Shown: piece by piece, positions 26,379 through 36,431 of the stretch
Numbering within the stretch: the stretch's first letter is position 1
Layout: the number at the start of each line of letters is the position of its first letter
Assembly (NCBI RefSeq): GCF_000411155.1
Contig: NZ_KE150266.1
Span: 186,001 to 250,000, forward strand
DNA from: Gleimia europaea ACS-120-V-Col10b
Lineage (GTDB): Bacteria; Actinomycetota; Actinomycetes; Actinomycetales; Actinomycetaceae
Direction of reading: 5' to 3'
DNA length: 64,000 nt
Translations under genes and position numbers: made by a program
The notes under the pieces: model-generated
Database searches by the model: none
What the model was told of the DNA's origin: nothing
Seen by the model: only the letters and a program-made list of their open reading frames with translations

Positions 26379-26883
26379 CAAGATTATTCTTATCGGCGTT
26401 TCCGGCGCAGGAAAAAGCGATATTGCGCGCGCCATTAGCACTGAATCGGGTCTGGAGCTACACGATTTTGCGGCGTCGTTTGAAAGTTTGATTGGCGAGG
26501 ACGATTCGCAGTTCTTGGTTCGCCGTGGGGAAGCGGAATATGAGGATGCTGCGTTACAGGTGGCGATGGATCTACTGAATCGCGAGGGGGTCATAACCTT
26601 GGCACCGGGAGTGGTGCGCACGCTGAAGGTGGGCGAGAAACTGCGAGAGCTACGTGCTGAGGGCGCGCTTGTGGTTGAGCTGTTCGCAGACATTTCCACG
26701 CTGATGCGCCGGACGGGGTTGAACGCCCCGCGCTCGGTTGCGCTTGGGCCAACTCGGAAGATATTCACGGACATGGTGTCCACGCATCGCGCTGATTTCG
26801 CGGGGCTCGCTGACCTAGTGATCGATACCTCACTGTCTAAACCAGAGCATGTAGCCGCGCGGGTACTCGCATTTGACTCCTAA
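26371..26883 (+). CDS. Degenerate shikimate kinase-like P-loop protein
   Basis: A 170-residue protein with the shikimate kinase layout. Walker A GVSGAGKSDIA is intact near residue 9, but the shikimate-contacting features seen in the upstream AroK are altered: DLDE is replaced by HDFAASFE, and the GGG block by LAPGVV. The segment RRTGLNAPRSVA occupies the place of the lid. It may have changed substrate, have a regulatory role, or be decaying, though the clean frame argues against simple decay. ATG 26371 has GGAG six bases upstream; the gene overlaps aroB by 8 bp and closes the aro operon before the efp promoter. Confidence 0.75.
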   Translation: MASKIILIGVSGAGKSDIARAISTESGLELHDFAASFESLIGEDDSQFLVRRGEAEYEDAALQVAMDLLNREGVITLAPGVVRTLKVGEKLRELRAEGALVVELFADISTLMRRTGLNAPRSVALGPTRKIFTDMVSTHRADFAGLADLVIDTSLSKPEHVAARVLAFDS

Positions 26884-26901
26884 AACGGGTTATCCTATAG
26901 C
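26873..26901 (+). promoter_or_regulatory. Sigma-70-type promoter of efp
   Basis: TTGACT (26873-26878) and TATAGC (26896-26901) are separated by 17 bp. The -35 lies at the very end of the kinase-like gene. Transcription would start about 25 bp before the efp GTG, leaving room for its AAGGA Shine-Dalgarno. Confidence 0.6.
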
Positions 26902-26931
26902 GGAACTGAAATTAGGACGTAAGGAACATTT

Positions 26932-27495
26932 GTGGCAACGACTAATGACTTGAAGAACGGCATGGTTCTTAAGCTCGACAACCAGCTATGGTCGGTTGTC
27001 GAATTCCAGCACGTGAAGCCGGGTAAAGGCCCCGCGTTTGTGCGCACCAAGATTAAGAACGTGCTGTCGGGCAAGATCGTTGACAAGACGTTCAACGCTG
27101 GCGTGAAGGTGGATACCGCTACGGTTGATCGCCGCGACATGACGTACCTGTACCAGGACGGCAACGACTACGTGTTCATGGATGCCGACACCTACGATCA
27201 GGTTCTCGTGACCGGCGAGGTTGTGGGTGACGCGAAGAACTACATGGTTGAGAACCAGCCGGCCATCGTGTCTATGTATGAGGGCCAGGTGCTCTCCGTT
27301 GAGCTTCCTCCAAACGTAGTGCTCGAGATTACTTACACCGAGCCCGGTGTCCAGGGTGACCGTTCGAATGCGGGCACTAAGCCGGCAACGGTGGAGACGG
27401 GTTATGAGGTGCAGGTGCCGCTGTTCGTCGATGAGGGTACGCGTATCAAGATTGATACCCGTACCGGCGAATACGCGGGACGCGTTAACGACTAA
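26932..27495 (+). CDS. efp: Elongation factor P
   Basis: A 187-residue factor that relieves ribosome stalling at polyproline stretches. The N-terminal KOW-like domain has the loop KPGKGPAF, whose lysine (about position 32) is the usual tip residue; two OB-like domains follow, ending in the family motif [19 protein letters not shown] 26932 is preceded by AAGGA. No modification enzyme gene (epmA, earP, ymfI) is nearby. TAATG overlap with nusB couples the two. Confidence 0.97.
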   Translation: MATTNDLKNGMVLKLDNQLWSVVEFQHVKPGKGPAFVRTKIKNVLSGKIVDKTFNAGVKVDTATVDRRDMTYLYQDGNDYVFMDADTYDQVLVTGEVVGDAKNYMVENQPAIVSMYEGQVLSVELPPNVVLEITYTEPGVQGDRSNAGTKPATVETGYEVQVPLFVDEGTRIKIDTRTGEYAGRVND

Positions 27496-28058
27496 TGTCT
27501 CGCCGGATCACGTCACGCACGCGCGCGCGTAAGCGCGCGGTGGACACGATTTTTGAAGCCGATCAAAAGGGTGAGCTAACGCCGGAGGGTTTGCGCCAGA
27601 TTCTGTCTGCGCGCCGCGAGGTTACGGCGGCACAAACGCCACTGCCGGATTACGCTATCAAGGTCGTTGAGGGCGTTGCTGATCGCCTGTACGAGCTTGA
27701 TGAACTTTTGGTGTTACACACAACGACGCGTGACTTTGATCGTTTGCCCTCCACGGATCGCGCGATTCTTCGTGTTGGTGCCTGGGAGATTGTGTGGAAT
27801 GAGGACGTGCCTTCGGTTACGGCGATTGACGAAGCTGTGACGCTGGCAAAGGACATTTCTACAGATGAATCTCCAGGAGTGGTTAACGCTATCTTGGACG
27901 CGGTTTTGAAAGACGCGGCCAGGGTTAGAGAAACAGATGACGCTCTTGCGGCGGCCTTGGCGCCCCGTGAGGAAGCCGCTATGGAAGACTTTGGCGCGGT
28001 GGATGAACCCGCTGCCAATCCGCTCGATGAGTCGAGCGAACAACTAAATAATCCGTAG
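27495..28058 (+). CDS. nusB: Transcription antitermination factor NusB
   Basis: A 187-residue all-alpha RNA-binding protein of the rRNA antitermination complex with NusE(S10) and NusA. Recognised blocks are SRTRARKRAVDTIFEAD at the N-terminus, DRAILRVGAWEIVW near residue 90 and ESPGVVNAILDAVLKD near residue 130. About 45 extra acidic residues form a low-complexity C-terminal tail, longer than in E. coli NusB (139 aa) but usual in actinobacteria. The start overlaps the efp stop, and a terminator follows the gene. Confidence 0.95.
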   Translation: MSRRITSRTRARKRAVDTIFEADQKGELTPEGLRQILSARREVTAAQTPLPDYAIKVVEGVADRLYELDELLVLHTTTRDFDRLPSTDRAILRVGAWEIVWNEDVPSVTAIDEAVTLAKDISTDESPGVVNAILDAVLKDAARVRETDDALAAALAPREEAAMEDFGAVDEPAANPLDESSEQLNNP

Positions 28059-28062
28059 AAAT

Positions 28063-28098
28063 GATGCTCGGGCCGGTTATGGTTCGAGCATCGTTTTT
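28063..28098 (+). terminator. Intrinsic terminator after nusB
   Basis: GATGCTCG (28063-28070) pairs with CGAGCATC (28085-28092), extended by A-T pairs, and is followed by GTTTTT. It separates efp-nusB from the pyr operon. Confidence 0.85.
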
Positions 28099-28116
28099 AT
28101 CATTCATCCTTTAAAG

Positions 28117-28132
28117 CCGTCCGGTGAGGCGG
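28117..28132 (+). promoter_or_regulatory. PyrR-binding loop overlapping the pyrR ribosome-binding site
   Basis: Bases 28119-28130 (GTCCGGTGAGGC) match the core of the known PyrR-binding consensus RUCCNGNGAGGY. CC/GG closes a five-base loop, and CCG/CGG forms the lower stem with a one-base bulge. The GAGG inside the motif is also the best Shine-Dalgarno for the GTG at 28138 (8-nt spacing). No terminator/antiterminator pair follows, so translational repression, as described for mycobacterial pyr genes, is the likely mode. Confidence 0.75.
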
Positions 28133-28137
28133 GAAAG

Positions 28138-28683
28138 GTGGGGCACATGCCACAGGTGAAAACTGTTCTGGATGAGGGGCAGATTTCGCGCGCTGTTTCG
28201 CGCATTTGTTACGAGATTCTTGAGCGCACGGATGGCGCTGAAGACCTGGTTATACTCGGAATTCCAACCCGGGGAGTTCCGCTGGCAAACAGGTTGGCTA
28301 AGCGGCTGCGCGAGGTAAGTGAAGCGCCGGTCCAGGTGGGCTCGCTAGATATCACAATGTATCGCGATGATTTGGCGGGTAATCCGATTCGGACACCCCA
28401 CCCGATGTCCATTCCGGAATCGGGCATCGACGGCAAAACCGTCATCTTGGTTGATGATGTTTTGTATACGGGACGCACGGTCAAGGCCGCTCTAGACGCG
28501 CTGTTTGATTTGGGCCGCCCAAAAGCGGTGAGACTGGCCACGCTGGTTGATCGAGGGCACCGAGAACTCCCGATTCGTCCAGATTTTGTGGGTAAGAATC
28601 TGCCTACCTCGCGAAAAGAATCCGTTGATATCGAACTTAGTGAGATCGACGGGATTGACCGCGTGATCATTCGGGAGGCGTGA
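28138..28683 (+). CDS. pyrR: Bifunctional pyr operon regulator / uracil phosphoribosyltransferase PyrR
   Basis: About 181 residues; a type I phosphoribosyltransferase-fold RNA-binding regulator that senses UMP/UTP and may also act as uracil phosphoribosyltransferase. The PRPP loop is [18 protein letters not shown] near residue 105; other family blocks are [11 protein letters not shown] and [13 protein letters not shown] 28138 is chosen because the GAGG of the upstream PyrR loop lies at good spacing; ATG 28147, with AAAGG before it, is the alternative. It is the first gene of the pyrimidine operon, and its own leader carries the predicted binding site. Confidence 0.95.
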   Translation: MGHMPQVKTVLDEGQISRAVSRICYEILERTDGAEDLVILGIPTRGVPLANRLAKRLREVSEAPVQVGSLDITMYRDDLAGNPIRTPHPMSIPESGIDGKTVILVDDVLYTGRTVKAALDALFDLGRPKAVRLATLVDRGHRELPIRPDFVGKNLPTSRKESVDIELSEIDGIDRVIIREA

Positions 28684-29654
28684 TGAAACACCTGATTTCT
28701 ATATCTGACTTGAGCGTAGATGATGCGATCCGCATTTTGGACGTTGCCGAAGCGATGGCAGCTACGCAGTCGCGCGCAATCAAGAAGCTACCGACTCTGC
28801 GCGGGAAGACAGTTATAAACCTGTTTTTTGAAGATTCCACCCGCACGAGGTTGTCTTTCGAGGCTGCGGCCAAGCGCCTTTCCGCAGACGTGATTAGCTT
28901 CTCCGCTAAAGGATCTTCCGTATCTAAGGGCGAGTCGCTGAAGGATACCGCTCTAACGTTGCAGGCCATGGGCGCAGACGCTGTGGTGGTACGGCACCGC
29001 TCCTCGGGCGCGGCGCACCGCCTTGCCCACGCCGGTTGGATTGACCTACCGGTGCTGAACGCGGGTGACGGGACGCACCAACACCCCACGCAGGCACTCC
29101 TAGATGCAATGACGTTACGCCGTCACTTCACTAACGAAGGCCGGCCCGCTGAGCCGGGCACCACACTTGCGGGTGCGCACGTGGCTATCGTGGGTGACAT
29201 CCTCCATTCGCGTGTGGCCCGCTCGAACGTGGGCCTGATGTCGATGCTCGGGGCGCGCGTAACCCTCGTTGCTCCGCCCACGCTCCTTCCGGTTGGCGTG
29301 GAAAACTGGCCTTGCGAAGTCACCTACGATTTTGATGAGGCTCTTGCGGCTCACCTAGACGCGGTTATCATGCTGCGCATCCAACACGAGAGGATGAGCG
29401 CGGCGGGTGGCGGTTTTTTCCCCTCCCCGGAGGAATACCACCATTCGTATGGATTGGATAGTGAACGTTTTGAGCGGCTGGGAAAGCACACCGCGATCAT
29501 GCATCCGGGCCCATTGAATCGCGGTTTGGAGATCTGTGCCCAGGCGGCAGATTCGGCGCAGTCGGTAATCGTGGAACAGGTAAGTAACGGGGTGAGCGTG
29601 CGGATGGCGGCGCTCTACCTGCTTCTGGCAGCGAAGGAGAACTTCAATGTGTAA
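28683..29654 (+). CDS. pyrB: Aspartate carbamoyltransferase catalytic subunit
   Basis: A 323-residue enzyme joining carbamoyl phosphate and aspartate to form carbamoyl aspartate. The carbamoyl-phosphate motif [12 protein letters not shown] lies near residue 50; [28 protein letters not shown] and [11 protein letters not shown] follow as expected. No pyrI regulatory subunit is nearby. ATG 28683 overlaps the pyrR stop (TGATG) and has GGAGG upstream. It overlaps pyrC by 8 bp. Confidence 0.98.
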   Translation: MKHLISISDLSVDDAIRILDVAEAMAATQSRAIKKLPTLRGKTVINLFFEDSTRTRLSFEAAAKRLSADVISFSAKGSSVSKGESLKDTALTLQAMGADAVVVRHRSSGAAHRLAHAGWIDLPVLNAGDGTHQHPTQALLDAMTLRRHFTNEGRPAEPGTTLAGAHVAIVGDILHSRVARSNVGLMSMLGARVTLVAPPTLLPVGVENWPCEVTYDFDEALAAHLDAVIMLRIQHERMSAAGGGFFPSPEEYHHSYGLDSERFERLGKHTAIMHPGPLNRGLEICAQAADSAQSVIVEQVSNGVSVRMAALYLLLAAKENFNV

Positions 29655-30948
29655 AGAGATTCTGTTTGTAGGTGCGCGCCCGTATGGCGAAGAGAGCGCG
29701 GATATCGCGGTTCGTGGAAATAAGATCGTAGCTGTTGGTCAGGATGCTCGTAACGCGGTTGCTGAGGCGGAAGTGGTTGACGTGACGGGCCTGGTGGCAC
29801 TGCCCGGCCTGGTTGATCTGCACACGCACTTGCGTGAGCCCGGGCAGGAGGATGCCGAAACGGTGTTCACGGGCACAAGGGCGGCCGCGGTAGGTGGGTA
29901 CACATGCGTGTTTGCCATGGCGAACACGAATCCGGTGGCGGACACGGCATCGGTGGTGGAACAGGTGAAGATGCTCGGTGACACGGCCGGTTGGGTGGAG
30001 GTCCACCCGATTGGTGCGGTCACCGTTGGCTTGGAGGGCAAGACTCTGTCCTCGATGAGCGCCATGGCTAAGTCGCAGGCCGAGGTGCGCGTGTTTTCCG
30101 ATGACGGCAAGTGCGTCGCCGACCCGGTGCTGATGCGCCGCGCCCTCGAATATGTAAAAACTTTTGGTGGTGTGATCGCTCAGCACGCGCAGGATCCGGC
30201 GCTCACCGAAGGCGCACAAATGAACGAGTCGCCGCTTTCCGCAGAGCTTGGCCTGGCCGGCTGGCCCGCCGTGGCTGAAGAGGCTATCATTGCCCGCGAC
30301 GTTGCCCTAACGGATCACGTTGGCTCGCGCTACCACGTGCTGCACGCGTCTACAAAGGGCTCGGTGGAGCAGATTCGCGAGGCTAAGCGCCGCGGAATCA
30401 ACGTGACGGCAGAGGCCACGCCCCACCACATTTTCCTCACTGAAGAAGAAGCCCGCTCCTACGATCCGCGCTTTAAGGTGAACCCGCCACTGCGCACGCA
30501 GGAGGATGTGGAGGCGCTGCGCGATGCTCTTGAAGATGGCACGATCGACACGATTGGTACCGATCATGCGCCGCATCCTCTGGAGATGAAGGATTGCGAG
30601 TGGCAGGCCGGAGCGTTCGGCATGATTGGGATTGAGACCGCACTACCCGTCCTCATCACCACGATGGTGGACACGGGGCGTATGAACTGGCGCGATATTG
30701 CGCGCGTCATGTCTGAAAAGCCCGCGCAGATTGGTCTTGCAACCGAGCAGGGCCAGCCCATTGCGGCCGGTTCGTTTGCAAACCTTGCGTTCGTGGATCC
30801 AAATGTGGAGCGCGTTGTAGAAAACGGCTGGTCGCGCTCAACGAATAACCCGTACCTCGGCCACACGCTGAAGGGCCAGGTTATGTACACGGTTTACCGT
30901 GGCAAGATCACGGTGCGCGAGGGCATGCCAGTTCAGGAGGAACGATGA
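29647..30948 (+). CDS. pyrC: Dihydroorotase
   Basis: A 433-residue type I dihydroorotase of the amidohydrolase superfamily that cyclises carbamoyl aspartate. Metal-binding HTH is seen in [15 protein letters not shown] near residue 58, with further histidines in AQHAQDP and HVLHAST and the catalytic aspartate in [10 protein letters not shown] near residue 305. The start lies within the end of pyrB, and the stop overlaps carA (ATGA). Active type I enzymes are often associated with PyrB; that cannot be judged here. Confidence 0.97.
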   Translation: MCKEILFVGARPYGEESADIAVRGNKIVAVGQDARNAVAEAEVVDVTGLVALPGLVDLHTHLREPGQEDAETVFTGTRAAAVGGYTCVFAMANTNPVADTASVVEQVKMLGDTAGWVEVHPIGAVTVGLEGKTLSSMSAMAKSQAEVRVFSDDGKCVADPVLMRRALEYVKTFGGVIAQHAQDPALTEGAQMNESPLSAELGLAGWPAVAEEAIIARDVALTDHVGSRYHVLHASTKGSVEQIREAKRRGINVTAEATPHHIFLTEEEARSYDPRFKVNPPLRTQEDVEALRDALEDGTIDTIGTDHAPHPLEMKDCEWQAGAFGMIGIETALPVLITTMVDTGRMNWRDIARVMSEKPAQIGLATEQGQPIAAGSFANLAFVDPNVERVVENGWSRSTNNPYLGHTLKGQVMYTVYRGKITVREGMPVQEER

Positions 30949-31427
30949 GTGTTGCAGTTCTAGTGACGTCTGACGGTCACGTGTTTAGTGGGCGCGCATT
31001 TGGCGCGATTGGCGAGGTGGTGGCTCCCGCTTTGATTGATACTTCAGTGGCGGATTATTCGCGCGTGCTGAGCATGGGGGAGAGCGAAGGCAAGATCGCG
31101 GTGTTCGCCTCCCCGCACATTGGGAACGTAGGGTTGCCTGCCCCGTTCGAACCGCTGGCGCGAGGCGTTGTGGTTCGCGAGGCCTCGCGGATCGCTTCGA
31201 ATTGGCAGTCGCAGGGTGAGCTTGAACCGGCGTTGCGGGCCGCTGGTGTGGCTGGCATTGAAGGGATCGATACCCGTGCCCTGGTGAAACTTTTGGTGCA
31301 AAACCCGGATCTGCGCGTCGGGATTTTCTCTGGTGCAGTGATCGATTCCTACGATTTAGAAGAGGGGGAGCGCACCCCGCGTGACCTCGTGAAATGTTTA
31401 CAAAACCGCGTTAAGGGGGCCAACTAA
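30945..31427 (+). CDS. carA: Carbamoyl-phosphate synthase small subunit reduced to its N-terminal domain (no glutaminase)
   Basis: Only 160 residues, against about 360-400 for normal CarA. The sequence matches the N-terminal small-subunit domain: [17 protein letters not shown], the SPHIGNVG block, EASRIASN and [11 protein letters not shown]. The family's NTSMTGY block is altered to DTSVADY. The frame stops at TAA 31425-31427 and carB begins in that stop codon (TAATG), so the entire C-terminal class I glutamine amidotransferase domain, with its Cys-His-Glu triad, is missing without a remnant. The start overlaps the pyrC stop (ATGA). The remaining domain is the part that docks on CarB. The enzyme may therefore use free ammonia or borrow a glutaminase encoded elsewhere; both are inference. 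Confidence 0.9.
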   Translation: MSVAVLVTSDGHVFSGRAFGAIGEVVAPALIDTSVADYSRVLSMGESEGKIAVFASPHIGNVGLPAPFEPLARGVVVREASRIASNWQSQGELEPALRAAGVAGIEGIDTRALVKLLVQNPDLRVGIFSGAVIDSYDLEEGERTPRDLVKCLQNRVKGAN

Positions 31428-34400
31428 TGCCGCGCAGAAGTGATTTGCAGTCCGTTCTCGTTATTGGTTCTGGCCCCATCGTTATTGGGCAGGCATGCGA
31501 GTTTGACTACTCGGGTTCACAGGCTTGCCGCGTGCTTCGCGAAGAAGGCATGCGCGTGATCCTCGTGAACTCAAATCCGGCGACCATTATGACCGATCCC
31601 AACATGGCCGACGCCACCTACGTGGAGCCGATCACTACCAGCTCTATTGAGCGAATTATCGCCAAGGAGCGCCCCGATGCGTTGCTGCCCACCCTGGGCG
31701 GGCAGACCGCTTTGAATGCGGCGATGAACCTTGCTGAAGCCGGGATCTTGGAAAAGTACGGGGTGGAAATCATCGGCTCCAGTGTGGAAACTATCCGCGC
31801 GGGTGAAGATCGCGATGAGTTTAAAGAGATCGTGGAGCGTTGCGGCGCAGAGGTGGCAAGGTCGCGGATAGCCCATTCGCTACAGGACGCGTTGGATGCG
31901 GCCAATGAGCTTGGATACCCGTTGGTGGTTCGCCCCTCGTTCACGATGGGCGGCCTCGGTTCTGGATTTGCACACACGCAAGCAGAGTTGACGCGTTTCG
32001 TTGAGCACGGCCTGCGCGATTCGCTCACTAACGAGGTGCTGCTCGAAGAGTCGATTCTGGGCTGGAAAGAGCTCGAACTTGAGATGATCCGCGATCGCAC
32101 CGGCGAGACGATGTTGGTTACAACCATCGAGAACGTGGATCCCGTGGGAGTACACACCGGAGATTCCATCACGGTGGCGCCCGCGTTGACTCTCACCCAA
32201 AGCGAGATCGAAGATCTTGTGCGCATAGGAGCCGACATCATTAAAGGCGTGGGCGTGAACCAGGGTGGTTGTAACATCCAGTTTGCGATTAACCCTGCGG
32301 ACGGACGCATTGTCGTCATTGAAATGAATCCGCGCGTTTCGCGCTCATCTGCCCTCGCGTCGAAGGCGACGGGCATTCCGATCGCGAAGATCGCGGCCCG
32401 ACTTGCGATTGGCTACGATCTTGCAGAAATCAAGTCGGATATCGCCCCCACTCGCACGGCCGCACAGTCACCATTGATTGACTACGTGGTGGTGAAAGTG
32501 CCGCGTTTTGCGTTTGAGAAGTTCCCCGCTTCGGATAAGACGCTTACCACTTCCATGAAGTCGGTGGGTGAGGCCATGGCGATTGGCCGTACATTTTCCG
32601 AAGCTCTACTTAAGGCGCAGCGTTCGATTGATAAAGCTGGCGTGTCGTTCCACTGGGACGGGACGGCGCCGGACGCAGCCGAGGTGGACGCGCTACTCGA
32701 GCAGATCCAAACGCCTACCGAGGCGCGTCTCGTGCAGTTGCAGCAGGCGATTCGCGGCGGCGCCACCTGCGAACAGATTAATCGCGCAACCGCTATCGAC
32801 CCGTGGTTTATTGACCAAATCCAACAGGTGGAGGACGTAGCGCGCCAGATCATGGATGCCGAAGCACTATCTGCAGGCGTATTGCGCGAGGCAAAGCGCC
32901 ACGGCTTTTCTGACGCTCAGATTGCGTCGTTGCGTTCCATGCCTGAAGAGGTCGTGCGAGAAATCCGCCGCGCCTACAACATTCACCCGGTGTTCAAGGC
33001 AGTGGATACGTGCGCGGGCCTGGATTACGCAGCCACCCCGTACTACTACTCAACGTACGAGGAGGTCTCGGAAATCGAACAGCGCGAGCGCCCTGCGGTG
33101 ATGATCCTTGGATCTGGCCCGAATCGGATTGGGCAGGGAATCGAGTTTGACTACTCTTGCGTGCACGCCACGATGGCGCTGCGCGAGGAGTATGACACGA
33201 TCATGGTGAACTGCAACCCGGAGACGGTTTCAACTGACTATGACATTTCGGATCGCCTCTACTTTGAACCGCTCACGCTAGAGGACGTGCTCGAAGTATT
33301 CGAAACCGAGCAGGCGGCCGGCCCCATTGCGGGTGTGCTCGTCCAACTGGGTGGGCAAACCCCACTGTCGCTTGCAGACGCGCTTGAACGCGCGGGAATG
33401 CCGATTGTGGGTACCACACCGGCTTCGATCAATCTGGCTGAGGATCGCGAAGCATTTGGCCGTGTCCTTGACGAGGTAGGACTGCCCGCTCCCGCGCACA
33501 AGACGGCCACCACGGCCAGCGCGGCACTGGTTGCGGCGCGCGAGGTGGGGTATCCCGTGCTCGTGCGCCCCTCGTTCGTACTTGGCGGGCGCGGTATGGC
33601 CATCATTTACGAAGAGGAAGGCCTGGCCGAATACCTGAAAAATGCGGGCGCCGGCGTATTCGCTACCGGCCCGTTGCTGATCGACAAATTCCTTGATGAC
33701 GCGGTGGAAATCGACGTGGACGCGCTCTACGACGGTAGTGAACTGTTTATGGGCGGCATCATGGAGCATATCGAAGAGGCCGGCATTCACTCGGGTGACT
33801 CCGCGTGCGTGATGCCCCCGATGTCGCTGTCTGAACGTCAGATTGACCGCATTGTGAAATCGACGGAGGCAATCGCAAAAGGTGTGGGCGTGCGTGGCCT
33901 GCTGAACATCCAGTTCGCGCTGGCCTCGGATGTGCTCTACGTGATCGAGGCAAACCCGAGAGCTTCTAGGACCGTACCGTTTGCTTCCAAGGCGTCCGGC
34001 GTGGCACTTGCGCGGGCGGCGGCAAAGATCCAGATGGGTCAAACCATCGCCCAGCTACGCGCCCAGGGTGACCTTCCCGCGTACGATCAGGCGGTGCAAG
34101 ACCTCGATGAGCCGATTTCCGTTAAGGAAGCCGTCCTCCCGTTCGACCGCTTCCGCGATGGTAATGGCGAAGTGGTTGACACCCTGCTGGGCCCAGAGAT
34201 GCGCTCAACCGGCGAGGTCATGGGGCTTGATGAGTCTTTCCCCGCCGCGTACGCGAAATCCCAGATTTGCGCCTACGGTGGTCTGCCTGCCGCCGGTACG
34301 GTGTTCATCTCGATAGCGGATGCGGACAAACGCGGCATTATTCTGCCCGCTTCCAAACTGGTTGAGCTGGGTTTTAAGATCATGGCTACCACGGGCACTG

Positions 34401-34726
34401 CCTCGGTTCTGCGCCGAAACGGAATCGACGTGGAGGTAGTGGCCAAGGAATCCGAACGCAGCGAGGGAGGCGTTGCAATCACCGACCTCATCCACTCGGG
34501 CAAGGTAGACATGATTGTGAACACGCCGCAGGGCGAATCTGAACGCCGCGACGGTTACAAGATTCGCGCGGCCGCAACCTCGGCTGGAAAAGCAATCATT
34601 ACAACCCTGCAGGCGTTTAACTCGGCGGTACGCGCCATTAAAGCAGCCAAGACGGAAGAAATGCACGTGAAATCCTTGCAAGAATGGGACCGCGAGCGGG
34701 CGGAACGGAGGCAGACGAATGCCTGA
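31427..34726 (+). CDS. carB: Carbamoyl-phosphate synthase large subunit
   Basis: A full-length 1099-residue large subunit with two ATP-grasp halves. The N-terminal carboxyphosphate half shows [49 protein letters not shown] and [18 protein letters not shown]. The C-terminal carbamate-kinase half shows [29 protein letters not shown] and [18 protein letters not shown]. The last about 150 residues form the allosteric MGS-like domain ([20 protein letters not shown]). All visible catalytic motifs look intact although the partner CarA has lost its glutaminase. TAATG coupling upstream; 8-bp overlap with pyrF downstream. Confidence 0.98.
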   Translation: MPRRSDLQSVLVIGSGPIVIGQACEFDYSGSQACRVLREEGMRVILVNSNPATIMTDPNMADATYVEPITTSSIERIIAKERPDALLPTLGGQTALNAAMNLAEAGILEKYGVEIIGSSVETIRAGEDRDEFKEIVERCGAEVARSRIAHSLQDALDAANELGYPLVVRPSFTMGGLGSGFAHTQAELTRFVEHGLRDSLTNEVLLEESILGWKELELEMIRDRTGETMLVTTIENVDPVGVHTGDSITVAPALTLTQSEIEDLVRIGADIIKGVGVNQGGCNIQFAINPADGRIVVIEMNPRVSRSSALASKATGIPIAKIAARLAIGYDLAEIKSDIAPTRTAAQSPLIDYVVVKVPRFAFEKFPASDKTLTTSMKSVGEAMAIGRTFSEALLKAQRSIDKAGVSFHWDGTAPDAAEVDALLEQIQTPTEARLVQLQQAIRGGATCEQINRATAIDPWFIDQIQQVEDVARQIMDAEALSAGVLREAKRHGFSDAQIASLRSMPEEVVREIRRAYNIHPVFKAVDTCAGLDYAATPYYYSTYEEVSEIEQRERPAVMILGSGPNRIGQGIEFDYSCVHATMALREEYDTIMVNCNPETVSTDYDISDRLYFEPLTLEDVLEVFETEQAAGPIAGVLVQLGGQTPLSLADALERAGMPIVGTTPASINLAEDREAFGRVLDEVGLPAPAHKTATTASAALVAAREVGYPVLVRPSFVLGGRGMAIIYEEEGLAEYLKNAGAGVFATGPLLIDKFLDDAVEIDVDALYDGSELFMGGIMEHIEEAGIHSGDSACVMPPMSLSERQIDRIVKSTEAIAKGVGVRGLLNIQFALASDVLYVIEANPRASRTVPFASKASGVALARAAAKIQMGQTIAQLRAQGDLPAYDQAVQDLDEPISVKEAVLPFDRFRDGNGEVVDTLLGPEMRSTGEVMGLDESFPAAYAKSQICAYGGLPAAGTVFISIADADKRGIILPASKLVELGFKIMATTGTASVLRRNGIDVEVVAKESERSEGGVAITDLIHSGKVDMIVNTPQGESERRDGYKIRAAATSAGKAIITTLQAFNSAVRAIKAAKTEEMHVKSLQEWDRERAERRQTNA

Positions 34727-35561
34727 GAGTTTTGGCACGCGCCTGGGCAGGGCCCTGGCAGCGCGCGGGCCGGTCTGTGCGGGTATTGATCCGCACGCCG
34801 GACTGCTGGAAGCTTGGGGTTTGCCGGTAAACGTGCATGGTTTATCCGAGTTTTCAAAGCGCTCCCTTGACGGGCTAAGCGAAGCGGCGGCCATCAAACC
34901 GCAGGCGGCATTCTTTGAGCGTTTTGGAGCGGCAGGCGTGGCGGTTTTGGAGGAGCTTCTTCGCAGTGCGCGCGAGCGCGGCGTGATCACTATTTTGGAT
35001 GTGAAGCGAGGTGACATCGGCTCGACAATGGCCGGTTACGCGGCCGCCTACCTGCCGCCGGGTGCCCCGCTGGAAGCCGACGCGATTACGGTTACGCCCT
35101 ACATGGGGCCGGCAGCCTTCGATGAAACCGCGCAGCTGGCAGCTGAGCATGGCAAAGGCCTTTTTGCGCTCGCGCTTACCTCGAACCCGCAGGGGGCTAC
35201 TTTGCAGCGATCAGTGGGGCAAGGTAAGACGGTTGCGAGCCAGGTAATTGAGTGGACGCGCGCTCAGAATGAAAAGTTTGATGCGGGTCAAAAGGTCGGT
35301 TCATTTGGCGTGGTGATTGGGGCAACCATTGCGGACCGAGCACAGGTGGTAGGTGAGGCGCTAGCCGGATACACCGGGCCGATCCTGATGCCCGGATTTG
35401 GTGCGCAAGGCGGTAGCATTAACGCCGATGATGCCGGTTTGAACATTGTGGTGTCATCCTCGCGAGCGGTGCTAAAAGCCGGCCCGAATCCGGCAGATCT
35501 GGCTACCGCGTTGAAGACTACGAACCGCAAAATTATGCGCGCGCTGGAAGGCGTCTCATAA
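34719..35561 (+). CDS. pyrF: Orotidine 5'-phosphate decarboxylase (type 2)
   Basis: A 280-residue decarboxylase forming UMP from OMP, of the long subfamily found in mycobacteria and relatives. Key blocks: [12 protein letters not shown] near residue 21, the catalytic [15 protein letters not shown] near residue 95 and GFGAQGG near residue 226. It overlaps carB by 8 bp and is coupled to gmk by TAATG. In many actinobacteria an integration host factor gene (mihF) lies between pyrF and gmk; here there is none. Confidence 0.97.
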   Translation: MPESFGTRLGRALAARGPVCAGIDPHAGLLEAWGLPVNVHGLSEFSKRSLDGLSEAAAIKPQAAFFERFGAAGVAVLEELLRSARERGVITILDVKRGDIGSTMAGYAAAYLPPGAPLEADAITVTPYMGPAAFDETAQLAAEHGKGLFALALTSNPQGATLQRSVGQGKTVASQVIEWTRAQNEKFDAGQKVGSFGVVIGATIADRAQVVGEALAGYTGPILMPGFGAQGGSINADDAGLNIVVSSSRAVLKAGPNPADLATALKTTNRKIMRALEGVS

Positions 35562-36127
35562 TGGAGGCCATGAATCACCAGCGTCTTACGGTTTTGTTAG
35601 GTCCAAGTGCGGTTGGTAAAGGTACTGTGGTTGCGCGCCTAATGGAGTTGCACCCGCAAATTTTCCTGTCGATCTCGGCAACAACTCGCGATCCGCGCCC
35701 CGGTGAGGTTGACGGCCAGCACTATCACTTCCTCTCGCGTGAACGCTTCCTTCAGCTCGTTAACGAAGGCGCGTTTTTAGAATGGGCTGAGGTGCACGGC
35801 ATGAACTATTACGGCACTCTCAAAGCCCCAATTGAGGAAGCGTTAGCTAAAGGGCGTCCCGCACTGCTCGAGATAGACCTTGCCGGGGCGAGGCAAGTGC
35901 GCAAGCAGGTGCCTGACGCGCAGTTCATTTTCCTCGCGCCTCCCTCTTGGGAAGAACTGGAGTCGCGCCTGCGCGGGCGCGGCTCCGAGACTGAAGAGCA
36001 GATGGCGCGTCGCCTCGAAACTGCGCGCGTTGAAATAGATGCGGCGAACGAATTTGACCACATTGTGGTTAATGACGAGGTGGATCACACAGCCGCGAAG
36101 CTGGCTTGTCTAATGGGCTTAGCGTAG
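35561..36127 (+). CDS. gmk: Guanylate kinase
   Basis: A 188-residue P-loop kinase converting GMP to GDP. Walker A GPSAVGKGTVV lies near residue 14, the GMP-binding region SISATTRDPRPGEVDGQHYHF near residue 36, and the lid and end of the fold in EEQMARRLETARVE. ATG 35561 overlaps the pyrF stop and has GGAAGG at 9-nt spacing; ATG 35570 is a second choice that would drop three residues. Confidence 0.96.
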   Translation: MEAMNHQRLTVLLGPSAVGKGTVVARLMELHPQIFLSISATTRDPRPGEVDGQHYHFLSRERFLQLVNEGAFLEWAEVHGMNYYGTLKAPIEEALAKGRPALLEIDLAGARQVRKQVPDAQFIFLAPPSWEELESRLRGRGSETEEQMARRLETARVEIDAANEFDHIVVNDEVDHTAAKLACLMGLA

Positions 36128-36157
36128 GATTGTTAAGTTACGAAGCTAGGAGGATTC

Positions 36158-36427
36158 ATGACGGGAATCGTTGCCCATCCTGAAGGTATTACGTACCCAC
36201 CGATCGACGATCTGATGGAGAAGGTCGATTCGAAGTACGCGCTAGTTGTGTTTGCTGCCCGCCGCGCAAGGCAGATTAACTCTTACAATCTGCAGCTCGA
36301 GTCGAACATGGTTCAGTTTGTGGGCCCGGTTGTGCCGGTTGAGGCTGATGACAAGCCGCTAAGCACCGCACTTCGTGAGATTAACGAGGGCCTACTGATT
36401 ATGGAAGAAGCTCCGGACGCCGAGTAA
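36158..36427 (+). CDS. rpoZ: RNA polymerase omega subunit
   Basis: An 89-residue omega subunit, which helps beta-prime assembly. The conserved core is [20 protein letters not shown] followed by RRARQINSY. Length and position between gmk and coaBC fit actinobacteria. A strong AGGAGG lies 5 nt before ATG 36158. Confidence 0.96.
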   Translation: MTGIVAHPEGITYPPIDDLMEKVDSKYALVVFAARRARQINSYNLQLESNMVQFVGPVVPVEADDKPLSTALREINEGLLIMEEAPDAE

Positions 36428-36431
36428 CAGA

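Noticed and set aside
30945..31430. CarA truncation explained by a frameshift with the rest of the gene in another frame.
   Set aside because: carB starts in the carA stop codon and the following sequence is entirely carB, so there is no out-of-frame glutaminase segment to restore.
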